From Verrucomicrobiota bacterium (GTDB lineage Bacteria; Verrucomicrobiota; Verrucomicrobiia; CAIQCK01), in assembly GCA_016222825.1 (NCBI GenBank), contig JACRQF010000014.1, positions 355,300 to 419,299 on the forward strand: a DNA stretch of 64,000 nt, in the 5' to 3' direction. A model generated the notes under the pieces. The model worked only from the letters and a program-made list of their open reading frames with translations, was not told the DNA's origin and made no database searches. Positions 35,129 through 44,674 of the stretch are shown one piece after another. Numbering within the stretch: the stretch's first letter is position 1; each line of letters starts with the position of its first letter. A program made the position numbers and the translations under genes.

Positions 35129-38009
35129 ACTCACCGCCCTCCTCAGCACTCTGCTGACCTGCGGTCTGCCTCACGCGCTCTCCAGTCAAGCCGGCGAAAC
35201 TCCCCGAGCCACGCGCGACGTGGTCGAGCCGCGTGTGCCGGACAAGCTCTGCCGGGTGACGCTCAATGGGCAGGAACTCGGCGGGGAGATTGATCGCCGG
35301 CTGCGGAACCTGATTTATCAGAACTACATGGTGGTGGATCTGGACGGTAGGTGGCTCGACCATTTCCGCAACCGAACCGACCGCGCCGGCCGGGCGAGCG
35401 TCTATTACGGCATCGGCAAGGTGTTCGACGCGAGCAGCCTGTTCAGCGCCTACACAGGTGACCCGAAGGTGGCCGCGCGCACGCGCTACATCATCGAGGA
35501 GCTGGTCAAGTCGCGCGACGCGGACGGCTACCTGGGTTTCTGGAAGGTCGAGCCGGAGAACCGGCAGAACCACATCAATTGGATCCTCCACGAGCAGGAA
35601 TACATCAACCTGGCGTTTGTGCGGCATTACCGCTGCACGGGCGACCGCGAGTCGCTGGCCCATGCGCGGGTCATGGCCGACTACATCCTCAAGACGTTTC
35701 CCACGCCGCAGCATCCGTGTTACGACGCGGGTGCCATCTGCACGGCGGGCCTGCCGGAAGGGATGCTGGAACTCTACCGGGTGACGGGCGACCGGCGCTA
35801 CTTTGACTTTGCCGCGGATGTGCCGCACGGGAATGATCGCGGCGAGATCAAACTCGCGTCGCTCCGGACGTGGGAGCAGGATTTCAGCCGCCGCCCCTGC
35901 CACGTGTATGTGATGCTCGCGCGCTGCTACGCGCAGATGGAGCTTTACCGCCTGACGGGCGAGGAGCCGCTCCTGCACATGAGCCATTTCATGCGCAACG
36001 AACTGCTCAAGCGCGGCGAGGGCGGCTTGCTGGTCACCGGCTCGTGTTCCGAGGGCGAACATTTCACCTACAACCAGAACGGACGCGGCGCCATCGGCGA
36101 GTCGTGCGTCACCGCCTACATGTTGCGCTGGATGGACAGCCTGCTGCGGCTGGAGGGCGACCTGCGCTACGGCGACCTGCTCGAACGCACCCTCTACAAC
36201 GCGCTGTTCGCCGCCAACTCGCCCGACGGACGTTGGATTCGCTACTTCACGCCCTTCACCGGCAAACGCACCTACGACACGCGCGATTTCTTCTGCTGTT
36301 GCGGGAACTATCGCCGCGCGGTGGCGGAGCTGCCGCAGAAGGTTTACTACCGCATGCCGGACGGCGGCGTCGCGCTGAATCTGTTCACGCAATCGAAGAA
36401 GGCGTTCGACGTGAAAGGGCAGACTGTCACGCTGCTGCAGGAGACCGCGTATCCGAACGACGGCGAGGCGAAGGTGACGTTCTCCACGGCCAAGCCGGTC
36501 GCGTTTACGTTCCGGTTCCGGACGCCGGCGTGGTGCGAGGCCGTCACGCTGCGGGTGAACAGCGAACCACCGGTGACGCTCGACCCGCAACGCCAGAAGC
36601 TCGGCGGTCACGTGCTGGACCGGATCTGGAAGGACGGTGACGTGGTGCGAATCTCGATGCCAATGAAGTGGCGCTTCCTGCGCGGCCGCGCGGTGCAGGA
36701 CGGCCGGGTGGCGTTGCTGCGCGGCCCCGTCGTCTATTGCGTCGGCAAGGACCAGAATGCCGAGCTGTTCAAGAAGTGCCCCGACCCGCGCGACCTGGTG
36801 ATTGACCCCGCTTCGCTCGCCGAGCCGGCGCAGGACGATTTGATCCGCCCGAACGGTTTGAAAGTCACCGCCAAAGCCTGGCTGAAGCAGGATGCCACCG
36901 GCGAGAAAGTGGACGTCACCCTGACCGAGTTCATAGATCCGAGCGGTCTGGACGTTTATTTCCGCGTGCCGAACGTGGCGGACACCTCGCCGGTGCGGCT
37001 GACGGACGACGAAATCGTTTCGTGGCCGAACGAGTTCGTCAACGCCCATGTGCTGAAGGCGCTCTACGGCCCAAAGGCGAAGGGCGACCTCAAAGCAGCG
37101 TTTGAAGTCTGCGGCGACGTCGTCGCGGACCTCGCGTCAAACTACGTCAACCCGCACGGTCGCGCCGGCGTGCTTGCGGAGTTTCCCGACAATACCGGCG
37201 GGCGCTGGGCCTTCTACAACTGCGCGAACGCTGGGTTGCTCTCCACCGCTGCGGCCGGCGATGTGAAGCCGTTGAACTCGCAGTTCAAGGCGTTCGGTTC
37301 GCCGCTGGGCTACGCCTACGGCCTGGAGAACCAGCGCGACCAACTCGGTTTCGTGTCGAACTACGCTCCCAGCGACCGGCAGGAGGACACCTGGCGCGCG
37401 CACTACACCGAGAAGATGTTCGACCGCGTGCTCACCGCCGCCGAGCGGCCACGTTTTCTCTATACCCACCCGGTGGCTGACACGGCGCGCTACAACGTCT
37501 TCCGGTGGACACCCGCCGACGCTCTGCGGAGCAAGGAGATCACGCTCTGCGGCAAGCTGTTTTCGAATCTGGGCAACGGCGTCGAACTGCGCGTCATCCG
37601 CTGGCGCGATGCCGCGCGGCACGAAATTCTCGGCACGTTCAACACCAAAGACCTCAAGGTGGGCGCATGCGGCACCGCCGAGTTCGTCCTGCGCCTGCAA
37701 CCCGGCGATGTAGGCCGCCACCTCGACTTCGTATTGCACAACGCCGGTAGCCACGTCTGCGACGCAACCGCGCTGCAAATCACCGCCTACACCAACGTCC
37801 CGCGGATCGCTCCCCAAACCGACGTGACGGACAAGGTGCAGGCGAAGTATCACAACCGCCTACTGACGCCCCTCGGCTCCTACGCCGAACTCTTCGGCGA
37901 TCCCGCGTCCGACAAGGAAAAGACCTTGAAGGTCAAAGTGAACTACTGGCGCGACGGCACGGTGAAATACCTCGAACTCCCGCCCGATTCACCGCTGGAC
38001 CTCCACTGA
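35121..38009 (+). CDS. Secreted GH127-family glycoside hydrolase (second copy)
   Basis: A 962-residue exported enzyme with a Sec signal of about 25 residues. The (alpha/alpha)6 barrel shows ILHEQEYINLAFVRHYR, GLPEGMLELYRVTGD and IGESCVTAYMLRWMDSLLR, with Glu327 and Cys329. DFFCCCGNYRR (Cys392-394) supplies the other zinc-site residues of GH127. A beta-sandwich and a further domain of about 250 residues follow. It differs strongly in sequence from the GH127 half of the upstream fusion, so the two are not a recent duplication. ATG 35121 overlaps the upstream stop codon. Confidence 0.82.
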   Translation: MNKLTALLSTLLTCGLPHALSSQAGETPRATRDVVEPRVPDKLCRVTLNGQELGGEIDRRLRNLIYQNYMVVDLDGRWLDHFRNRTDRAGRASVYYGIGKVFDASSLFSAYTGDPKVAARTRYIIEELVKSRDADGYLGFWKVEPENRQNHINWILHEQEYINLAFVRHYRCTGDRESLAHARVMADYILKTFPTPQHPCYDAGAICTAGLPEGMLELYRVTGDRRYFDFAADVPHGNDRGEIKLASLRTWEQDFSRRPCHVYVMLARCYAQMELYRLTGEEPLLHMSHFMRNELLKRGEGGLLVTGSCSEGEHFTYNQNGRGAIGESCVTAYMLRWMDSLLRLEGDLRYGDLLERTLYNALFAANSPDGRWIRYFTPFTGKRTYDTRDFFCCCGNYRRAVAELPQKVYYRMPDGGVALNLFTQSKKAFDVKGQTVTLLQETAYPNDGEAKVTFSTAKPVAFTFRFRTPAWCEAVTLRVNSEPPVTLDPQRQKLGGHVLDRIWKDGDVVRISMPMKWRFLRGRAVQDGRVALLRGPVVYCVGKDQNAELFKKCPDPRDLVIDPASLAEPAQDDLIRPNGLKVTAKAWLKQDATGEKVDVTLTEFIDPSGLDVYFRVPNVADTSPVRLTDDEIVSWPNEFVNAHVLKALYGPKAKGDLKAAFEVCGDVVADLASNYVNPHGRAGVLAEFPDNTGGRWAFYNCANAGLLSTAAAGDVKPLNSQFKAFGSPLGYAYGLENQRDQLGFVSNYAPSDRQEDTWRAHYTEKMFDRVLTAAERPRFLYTHPVADTARYNVFRWTPADALRSKEITLCGKLFSNLGNGVELRVIRWRDAARHEILGTFNTKDLKVGACGTAEFVLRLQPGDVGRHLDFVLHNAGSHVCDATALQITAYTNVPRIAPQTDVTDKVQAKYHNRLLTPLGSYAELFGDPASDKEKTLKVKVNYWRDGTVKYLELPPDSPLDLH

Positions 38010-38123
38010 TCAAAAGAATCAAGATGAACGCACCCGCGTCGAGCCTGCCGGTCGTTTACGGACGGAAACACGATTGACGCGCGGAAGTGATGGCGTTTCA
38101 ATTGCGGCATTCGATGCTGAATC

Positions 38124-39788
38124 ATGAATGCTTCTCGTCTTCTCTTCGTGCTGCTACTGGCGCTGGTAGTGACAAGTCTCCCAATCTTGGCCGACCCGCC
38201 CGCCGGCAAACAATGGAAGCTGGTCTTCGGCGACGAGTTTGACGGCGGTAAACTCGATGAGTCGAAATGGACGCGCACCACGAGCCACGGCGAAGCATTT
38301 TGTTGGAACGGTGCGAAGGGGCTGCGTTGCGACGACCACGCGGACGTGGACGGCAAGGGCAACTTCGTCGTCAAGGTCACGCGTGACGCCGACGGCACCT
38401 ACCGCTACCACAACGGCGTCCAAACCAAGGGCAAGTTCCAGCGCGCTTACGGTTACTACGAGACGCGCTGTCGGTTCTCGCGCGAGCCGGGGTGGTGGGG
38501 CGCGGTCTGGCTCTACGGCGTCGAGGTCGGGCCAAATCCGTTCAAGATGGGGCAGGAGATTGACATCTTCGAGGACTTCTACAAGCCGAAGAAGAAGAAC
38601 GATTTTGCGCACAACGTCCACTTCGACGCGCAATTGGAGTCGGCGATGGAGAACAACAAGCGCGTCGGCAAGCTCGACGGCGACATGCTCTATCGCGTCT
38701 CGCGCGGCACGAACGTTGTGGTGGATTCTTGGAGCGGCTTCCACACCGTTGGCGTGGAGTGGACGCCGCTCGAATACATCTTCTACTGCGACGGCAAGGA
38801 AACGTGGCGGCTCGATTACCACGAGGCGCCGGTGACGACACAGCCGATGCACGTGCTCATCTCCGGTTGCTTCCGCGACCCGGCGCGCGCCAAGGGTTAT
38901 CAGGGCGACTACGCCGATGGTCACTGGCCCGACGCGCTGACGGTGGACTACGTGCGCGTCTATGAGGAAGACCTCGGCCGCAAGAAGAGGCCCGCGGTCA
39001 CGCTGCGTCTGGCGAAACCTGTGAGCGTCGTGCAGCAGAGCGATGAGGTGACATTCAAGGTCGTCGCGTCGGGTGCGACGAATGTGATGCTGTTCACCAA
39101 CGGCCGCATCCGCGCCGAAAAAGCCGCCGCATCGGCGACGTTCACGTTGCCGGCGAAGCAACTCTATTTAGGCGAGAACATCCTCATCGCGATGGCCCGC
39201 GACAAAGACGGCGTCATCGGCATGTCGAAGCCGCTCACGTTGGAAGTGGCTTGGCCCGACGCGGGGAAGAGCGCGCCTTACCTCGGCAAAGCTCAGGTCA
39301 TTCCCGGCCGCATCATTCCCGGCCACTACGACGAGGGTGGCCAGCGCGTGGCTTACTTCACTCATCTGAAGCAAAACACGTTCGGTAAGCCGCCGTGGAA
39401 CCTCAAGTTCCGCCCCGACGAAGGCATCAACGCGCCGAGCGAGAAGGGCATTGGCGCATCGCAGCGCGGCATGTGGGTTTGCTACACGGTGGATGTGGCT
39501 GAGGCTGGCAACTACAAGGCCACCCCCTCCGTCGCGCGCGTGGACGGCCAGGGCTTCGCGTCCGACAAACGCGACCGGATCTTCCTCGAACTTGACGGCA
39601 AGCCGTTGACCGAGTTTGTCTTTGGCACCGACTTCACGACTGGCAAACAATGGTGGGGCGACTACAAGCCGCTGTCTGCAAAGACCGTGCGCCTTCCCGC
39701 CGGCCGGCACGTGTTGCGCGTGAAGTTCGACGCCACGCCGTTCCAGTTCGGCGGGCTGACATTTGAGAAGAAAGGAACATCGCCATGA
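38124..39788 (+). CDS. Secreted GH16-family beta-glucanase/galactanase-like enzyme
   Basis: A 554-residue protein. A Sec signal (about 1-23) is followed by a GH16 jelly roll with WKLVFGDEFDGGKLDESKW, RAYGYYETRCRFS and the catalytic GQEIDIFEDF (nucleophile Glu145, Asp147, acid/base Glu150). The domain ends near residue 285 at DYVRVYEED. An Ig-like segment (about 292-375) and a C-terminal carbohydrate-binding-like domain complete it. GH16 covers laminarinase, agarase, carrageenase and porphyranase; the choice is not clear here. A 114-base spacer separates it from the GH127 gene. Its stop overlaps the next start (ATGA). Confidence 0.88.
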   Translation: MNASRLLFVLLLALVVTSLPILADPPAGKQWKLVFGDEFDGGKLDESKWTRTTSHGEAFCWNGAKGLRCDDHADVDGKGNFVVKVTRDADGTYRYHNGVQTKGKFQRAYGYYETRCRFSREPGWWGAVWLYGVEVGPNPFKMGQEIDIFEDFYKPKKKNDFAHNVHFDAQLESAMENNKRVGKLDGDMLYRVSRGTNVVVDSWSGFHTVGVEWTPLEYIFYCDGKETWRLDYHEAPVTTQPMHVLISGCFRDPARAKGYQGDYADGHWPDALTVDYVRVYEEDLGRKKRPAVTLRLAKPVSVVQQSDEVTFKVVASGATNVMLFTNGRIRAEKAAASATFTLPAKQLYLGENILIAMARDKDGVIGMSKPLTLEVAWPDAGKSAPYLGKAQVIPGRIIPGHYDEGGQRVAYFTHLKQNTFGKPPWNLKFRPDEGINAPSEKGIGASQRGMWVCYTVDVAEAGNYKATPSVARVDGQGFASDKRDRIFLELDGKPLTEFVFGTDFTTGKQWWGDYKPLSAKTVRLPAGRHVLRVKFDATPFQFGGLTFEKKGTSP

Positions 39789-42319
39789 CCACCCAATCCA
39801 AATTCTCCCGCCGCGAGGCGTTGAAACTCTCCGCCGTCACCGCTGTCGGCGCGGTGTTGCCGACGCGCGGCGCATCAGTTGCGGTCGCAGCCGAGGATCG
39901 CAACGCAAAGAAGCGCTACAACGGCGAGTATGCCGGCGAACGGCTCAACCGCGTCGCATTCCCGATGGGCGGGATGGGGGCGGGGATGATCTGTCTCGAA
40001 GGAACCGGCGCGCTGTCGCATTTCTCGCTGCGGCATCGGCCGGAGGTTTTTAACGAGCCTTGCACCTTCGCGGCGGTCTGCGTGAAGGGGAAGAAAAACG
40101 TCGCGCGCGTGCTCGAAGGGCCGGTGCCACGCTGGAAGTTGTTCGGCCAGCCAGGAACGGGCAACGGCGCGAATGGCGCGTCGTTTGGATTGCCGCGGTT
40201 CCGCGAGGCCAGCTTCCGTGCGCGGTTCCCGTTCGGCGTCGTGACGTTGCGCGACAAGGACGTGCCGCTGGCGGTGGAGATCACGGGTTGGAGTCCGTTC
40301 GAACCGAACGACGCGGACAACGCCAGCCTGCCGGTCGCGGCGATGGAGTATCGCTTCACGAACAAGTCGTCCGCGCCGGTCGAGGCGGTGTTCTCGTGGA
40401 ACGCGCGGAACTTCATGGCCCTCGGCAACAATCCTCGCTGGGTGCTCGCGACGCCGGGCGGGTTTGTGCTCAAGGGTGGGCCGGCCAAGGACAAGCCGCA
40501 CGAGGAAGGCGCGTTCTCGGCGACGGTGAACGAGCCGGGCGTGAAGGTGAACTGCGCGTGGTTCCGCGGCGGATGGTTCGATCCGCTGACGATGGCATGG
40601 CGCGACATCGCGACGGGCGCGTGTGTCGAACGACCGCCGGTAAGCGAAGGCGGCGCGTCGCCGGGCGCGTCGTTGTTCGTGCCGTTCACGCTGGGGCCGC
40701 GCGAATCGAAGACGATTGTGCTGCGCTTCGCGTGGTATGCCGGCCAATCGGCGGTGCACACGGGCAAGGAGCCGCAGGGCGCGCCGGCTGTGCCGGGAAA
40801 CTATCAGGCGTGGTATGCGGGCAAGTTCTCCGACATCGGGGCGGTTACGAACTACTGGCGCGAGCACTACGCCGAGCTGCGCGCGAAGACGCAGCGGTTC
40901 AGCGATTGTTTCCACGACTCAACGCTGCCGGCTGAGGTCATCGAGGCGGTCGCGGCGAACCTCACGATCCTGAAATCACCGACGGTGCTGCGGCAGAGCG
41001 ATGGGCGACTCTGGGCTTGGGAAGGTTGCAGCGACAACGCCGGCTGTTGCGCCGGAACTTGCACGCACGTCTGGAACTATGCGCAGGCGTTGCCGCATTT
41101 GTTCCCCGCGCTGGAGCGCACGCTGCGCGAGACGGAGTTCGGACCGTCGCAGGACGAGCGCGGCCACCAGACGTTCCGCAGCGCGCTGCCGATCCGTCTG
41201 GTGTCGCATGATTTTCACGCGGCGGCCGACGGCCAGCTTGGCGGCATCATGAAGGTCCATCGCGACTGGCGCATCAGCGGTGACACGGAATGGTTGCGCC
41301 GGCTTTGGCCGAAAGTGCGGCAGAGCCTCGACTATTGCATCGAGACGTGGGACCCCGGCCGCAAAGGCTGGCTGGAGGAACCACATCACAACACCTACGA
41401 CATCGAGTTCTGGGGGCCGGATGGCATGTGCACGAGCTTCTATCTCGGCGCGTTGCAGGCGGCGGTGCGGATGGGCCGCGCGCTCGGCGATGATGTCGGC
41501 GCGTATGCCGCGTTGCTGGAGAAGGGCGTGCGCCGGATGGAGCAGGAGTTGTTCGACGGCGAGTATTTCATCCAGAAGGTCGAGTGGAAGAACCTGCGCG
41601 CGAAAAGCCCGGTCGAGATGAAGAGCATGGTCGGCAACTACTCGACCGAAGCCATCGCGTTGATGGAGAAGGAAGGCCCGAAATACCAATACGGCGCCGG
41701 CTGTCTCTCCGACGGCGTGCTCGGCTCATGGCTCGCGCTGGTCTGCGGCGCCGGCCAGGTTCTCGACGCGAAGAAAATCGCCAGCCATCTCCGCGCCGTT
41801 CATCGCCACAACCTCAAGCGCGACCTCACTGACCACCCCAACCCGCAGCGCCCCAGCTACGCCGCCGGCGCCGAGGGCGGGCTGTTGCTCTGCACGTGGC
41901 CGAAGGGCGGCGAACTGGCGCTGCCGTTCGTCTATTCCAACGAAGTCTGGACCGGCATCGAATACCAGGTCGCCTCGCACCTGATCCTGATGGGCCTCGT
42001 GGCCGAGGGCTTGGAGATCGTGCGCGTCTGCCGCGACCGCTACGACGGGCACGTGCGCAACCCGTTCAACGAATACGAGTGCGGTCACTGGTATGCACGC
42101 GCGATGTCCAGCTACGCGCTGCTGCAATCGCTCAGCGGCGCGCGCTACGACGCGGTGGAGAAAGTCCTCCACCTGCGCCCCGCCGTGAAAGGCGACTTCC
42201 GCTGCTTCCTCTCCACCGCGACCGGCTACGGCACCGTCAGCGTCAAGAACGGCAAACCGTTCATAGAGGTGAAGAGCGGGCGGATTGAGGTGCGGGAGAT
42301 AAAAACAGAGCGCGGCTAG
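39785..42319 (+). CDS. Tat-exported GH116-family beta-glycosidase-like protein
   Basis: An 844-residue protein with a twin-arginine signal (KFSRREALKLSAVTAVGAVL). The N-terminal beta domain has AFPMGGMGAGMICLEGTGALSHF, as in GBA2-like enzymes. The (alpha/alpha)6 barrel has WEGCSDNAGCCAGTCTHVW, AADGQLGGIMKVHRDWR and HNTYDIEFWGPDGMC, in which Asp539 matches the GH116 acid/base Asp. Known GH116 members cleave beta-glucosides and beta-xylosides. The start overlaps the GH16 stop. Confidence 0.82.
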   Translation: MTTQSKFSRREALKLSAVTAVGAVLPTRGASVAVAAEDRNAKKRYNGEYAGERLNRVAFPMGGMGAGMICLEGTGALSHFSLRHRPEVFNEPCTFAAVCVKGKKNVARVLEGPVPRWKLFGQPGTGNGANGASFGLPRFREASFRARFPFGVVTLRDKDVPLAVEITGWSPFEPNDADNASLPVAAMEYRFTNKSSAPVEAVFSWNARNFMALGNNPRWVLATPGGFVLKGGPAKDKPHEEGAFSATVNEPGVKVNCAWFRGGWFDPLTMAWRDIATGACVERPPVSEGGASPGASLFVPFTLGPRESKTIVLRFAWYAGQSAVHTGKEPQGAPAVPGNYQAWYAGKFSDIGAVTNYWREHYAELRAKTQRFSDCFHDSTLPAEVIEAVAANLTILKSPTVLRQSDGRLWAWEGCSDNAGCCAGTCTHVWNYAQALPHLFPALERTLRETEFGPSQDERGHQTFRSALPIRLVSHDFHAAADGQLGGIMKVHRDWRISGDTEWLRRLWPKVRQSLDYCIETWDPGRKGWLEEPHHNTYDIEFWGPDGMCTSFYLGALQAAVRMGRALGDDVGAYAALLEKGVRRMEQELFDGEYFIQKVEWKNLRAKSPVEMKSMVGNYSTEAIALMEKEGPKYQYGAGCLSDGVLGSWLALVCGAGQVLDAKKIASHLRAVHRHNLKRDLTDHPNPQRPSYAAGAEGGLLLCTWPKGGELALPFVYSNEVWTGIEYQVASHLILMGLVAEGLEIVRVCRDRYDGHVRNPFNEYECGHWYARAMSSYALLQSLSGARYDAVEKVLHLRPAVKGDFRCFLSTATGYGTVSVKNGKPFIEVKSGRIEVREIKTERG

Positions 42320-42385
42320 GCGGCGTCTTGCGCCGTAACATTTGCTTGCTTCGCTGGTCGTGCCTTGCTACCAGACTCGGCCATT

Positions 42386-43693
42386 ATGGCAGCCATACCA
42401 CCGTCTCCGATGTCCCGTCCTTCCGCCGCGGCGGGCAGCCAGTCCAAGGGTTTCATGGGCCTCTTCCGCGGGCCGGATGGGACGAACTACGCGTTCGTCT
42501 TCATGCTGGTCTGCTCGCTCTTCCTGCTATGGGGCTTTTGCAGCGGCCTGCTCGATAACCTGAACAAGCATTTCCAGAACTCGCTGAAGATCTCCCGGTT
42601 CCAGTCCGGCTTCGTCCAGAACGCCTTCTACATGGGCTACTTCCTGATGGCGCTGCCGGCGGGCATGTTGGCGCGCAAGTTTGGCTACAAGGGCGGCATC
42701 ATCATCGGCCTCGTGCTGACAGCGGCAGGCGCGTTCTGGTTTATCCCGGCGACGCAGATCAACACCTACGGCGCGTTTCTCGCCGGCCTGTTCCTGATCG
42801 CGACGGGCCTCGCGTGCCTTGAAACCATCGCCAATCCCTATACGACCGTCCTCGGCCCGGCTGAGAGCGGTGCCACGCGCATCAACCTCGCCCAGACCTG
42901 CAACGGCGTCGGCTGGATTTCCGGCATGCTCATCGGCAGCATGATCATCTTGTCAGCGACTCACGAGGTCAACGTCAGCAACGAGCAACTCAAGATTCCC
43001 TACCTCGGCATTGGCATCGCCGTCACGCTGCTGCTGATCATGTTCGCCTTCGCCAAAGTCCCCGACATCCACGCCGAGGAGGAGTTCAAAGATGAGGCGC
43101 AAGGCAAGGCCACCAAGCCCATCGCCAAGCGCGCGCACTTCACGATGGGCGTGCTGTCGCAGTTCCTCTACGTTGCCGCGCAGACCGGCATCTTCAGTTT
43201 CTTCATCAACTACGCCGTCGTGAACATCGAGGGCCTCACCGACCAGGCCGCGGGCAAGTGGCAATCCGCCGCGTTCTTCCTCTTCACGCTCGGCCGGCTC
43301 ACCGGCAGCGCCGTGGTGGGCTTCACCAAACCGCACATCGCGCTGGCCGGCTACGCCGTCATCAACACCGTGATGATGGTGGTGGCGATGGCTGCGGGCG
43401 GTTGGGTCGGTGTGATTTCCCTCATGGCCAGCTTCTTCTTCATGTCCATCATGTTCCCGACCATCTTCGCGCTCAGCATCCGCGGCCTCGGCGAACACAC
43501 CAAGCTCGGCGCCTCCGTGCTGGTGATGTCCATCGTCGGCGGCGCGATCATGACGCCGCTGATGGGCTGGATCGCCGACAAAGGCGGCATGAGGATTGGT
43601 TTCGCCATCCCGTTGGTCTGCTTCGCCGTCATCGCCGCCTACGGCGCGCTCTGGCAGAAACTGGAATCCAAAGACGCCGGCGAGAAGGCTTGA
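42386..43693 (+). CDS. FucP-type sugar:proton symporter (MFS)
   Basis: A 435-residue inner-membrane permease with about 12 transmembrane helices. Features of the fucose/galactose/glucose FHS family are FMLVCSLFLLWGFCSGLLDNLNKHF, QNAFYMGYFLMALPAGMLARKFGYK and LACLETIANPYTTVLGP. It probably imports a monosaccharide released by the upstream enzymes; the sugar could be fucose, galactose or glucose. ATG 42386 and ATG 42410 are both possible starts and neither has a clear ribosome-binding site. It is the last gene of the locus and converges with the minus-strand operon. Confidence 0.85.
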   Translation: MAAIPPSPMSRPSAAAGSQSKGFMGLFRGPDGTNYAFVFMLVCSLFLLWGFCSGLLDNLNKHFQNSLKISRFQSGFVQNAFYMGYFLMALPAGMLARKFGYKGGIIIGLVLTAAGAFWFIPATQINTYGAFLAGLFLIATGLACLETIANPYTTVLGPAESGATRINLAQTCNGVGWISGMLIGSMIILSATHEVNVSNEQLKIPYLGIGIAVTLLLIMFAFAKVPDIHAEEEFKDEAQGKATKPIAKRAHFTMGVLSQFLYVAAQTGIFSFFINYAVVNIEGLTDQAAGKWQSAAFFLFTLGRLTGSAVVGFTKPHIALAGYAVINTVMMVVAMAAGGWVGVISLMASFFFMSIMFPTIFALSIRGLGEHTKLGASVLVMSIVGGAIMTPLMGWIADKGGMRIGFAIPLVCFAVIAAYGALWQKLESKDAGEKA

Positions 43694-43696
43694 TGC

Positions 43697-43717
43697 TGAC
43701 GGCGCCTCACGCCGTCA
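43697..43717. terminator. 8-bp hairpin between convergent operons
   Basis: TGACGGCG (43697-43704) and CGCCGTCA (43710-43717) pair perfectly around a 5-base loop, at the junction of the convergent FucP and prenyltransferase-like genes. It overlaps the last codons of the latter. No T tract is present on either side, so a terminator role is only inferred from position. Confidence 0.35.
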
Positions 43718-44636
43718 TGCCAGCCAGCAACGCCAGCGATCCAAGTCCGTAGAACGTGTATTCCACGTCCGCTTGGTCGTCCCACGTCCCCGCACGGAAT
43801 CCGCCTGACGGCGTCACGAGAGATTCCACAAATCGCCGCGCCGCCTCGCGATTCACGCGGTCTGCTGCGCCGAGTTCCTCCAGCGTCAGCAACGCCGTGA
43901 ATGTCGAGAGCAGATCCGCCGCGGGCGCACTGCGGTTGGCGTGGAAGCCGCCTTCGACTGGCGACTGCAACGCCGCCAGCGCGTCCGCCGCGCCTCGCGT
44001 CAGTTCGGCGTCGGCACCGAGCATTCCTGCCAGGGCCACTGCCGCCGCCGTTGGGTTCGCGCCGCTGCGCTTCATCACCGGCAACTCCGCAAACCCGCCG
44101 TCGTCGCGCCGTCGGTTCTCGAGAAAACCGATGATCCGATCCGGTTCCGGCAGCGACTGTTGGATCATTCCGCAAACCAGCGCCGCCAGAAACGTGTGAT
44201 AGGTGCTGCCCATCGCCCCGCCAGCCTTTTTCGCGTAGCCGCCGTCCGGGCTGCGATGCGCCGCCAGCATTGCTGCGACGGCGTTCGCCTGCTGCCCATC
44301 CAACACCGCCGGCCCGCCCGCCGCCTCAATCAGCCGTCCCGCATAGAGCAGCGACACGAGATCAATGATGTTTGCCGGCTGACTGACGTGTTGCCGGACG
44401 AACACCGCTGCCCGCTCGCACACATCGCGCTGCAACGCACCGGCAATCGCCAAGCCGCGCAACGCGAACGCCGTGTAGTAAAGGTCCGATTCCCCTTCTC
44501 GTCCCGCGAACCCGCCGTCGGGACGTTGGCTCGTGACGAAGAACTTGGTTGTGACGGCAACGCATTCCGCAGGTAGGCTCGCCACGCCGGCAGCCAGTCG
44601 CAAGTGCAGTCGTTCCAGGTAAGTCAGTTCGGACAT
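43707..44636 (-). CDS. Prenyltransferase/squalene-cyclase-repeat protein (small)
   Basis: A 309-residue alpha/alpha-toroid protein built from repeated QW-like motifs: SQRPDGGFAGREGESDLYYT, HRSPDGGYAKKAGG, RRRDDGGFAELPV, QSPVEGGFHANR and TPSGGFRAGTWDDQADVEYTFY. The last motif has the WDDxADxEYT pattern of protein geranylgeranyltransferase beta subunits. No DxDD motif is present, so it is unlikely to be a class II cyclase itself. No signal peptide is seen. It is the last gene of the minus-strand terpenoid-like operon, and its role there is unknown. Confidence 0.75.
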   Translation of the reverse strand: MSELTYLERLHLRLAAGVASLPAECVAVTTKFFVTSQRPDGGFAGREGESDLYYTAFALRGLAIAGALQRDVCERAAVFVRQHVSQPANIIDLVSLLYAGRLIEAAGGPAVLDGQQANAVAAMLAAHRSPDGGYAKKAGGAMGSTYHTFLAALVCGMIQQSLPEPDRIIGFLENRRRDDGGFAELPVMKRSGANPTAAAVALAGMLGADAELTRGAADALAALQSPVEGGFHANRSAPAADLLSTFTALLTLEELGAADRVNREAARRFVESLVTPSGGFRAGTWDDQADVEYTFYGLGSLALLAGMTA

Positions 44637-44674
44637 CGCCTCCAGCTTAACGCGAAACCCGCCAACGGTTCCAA

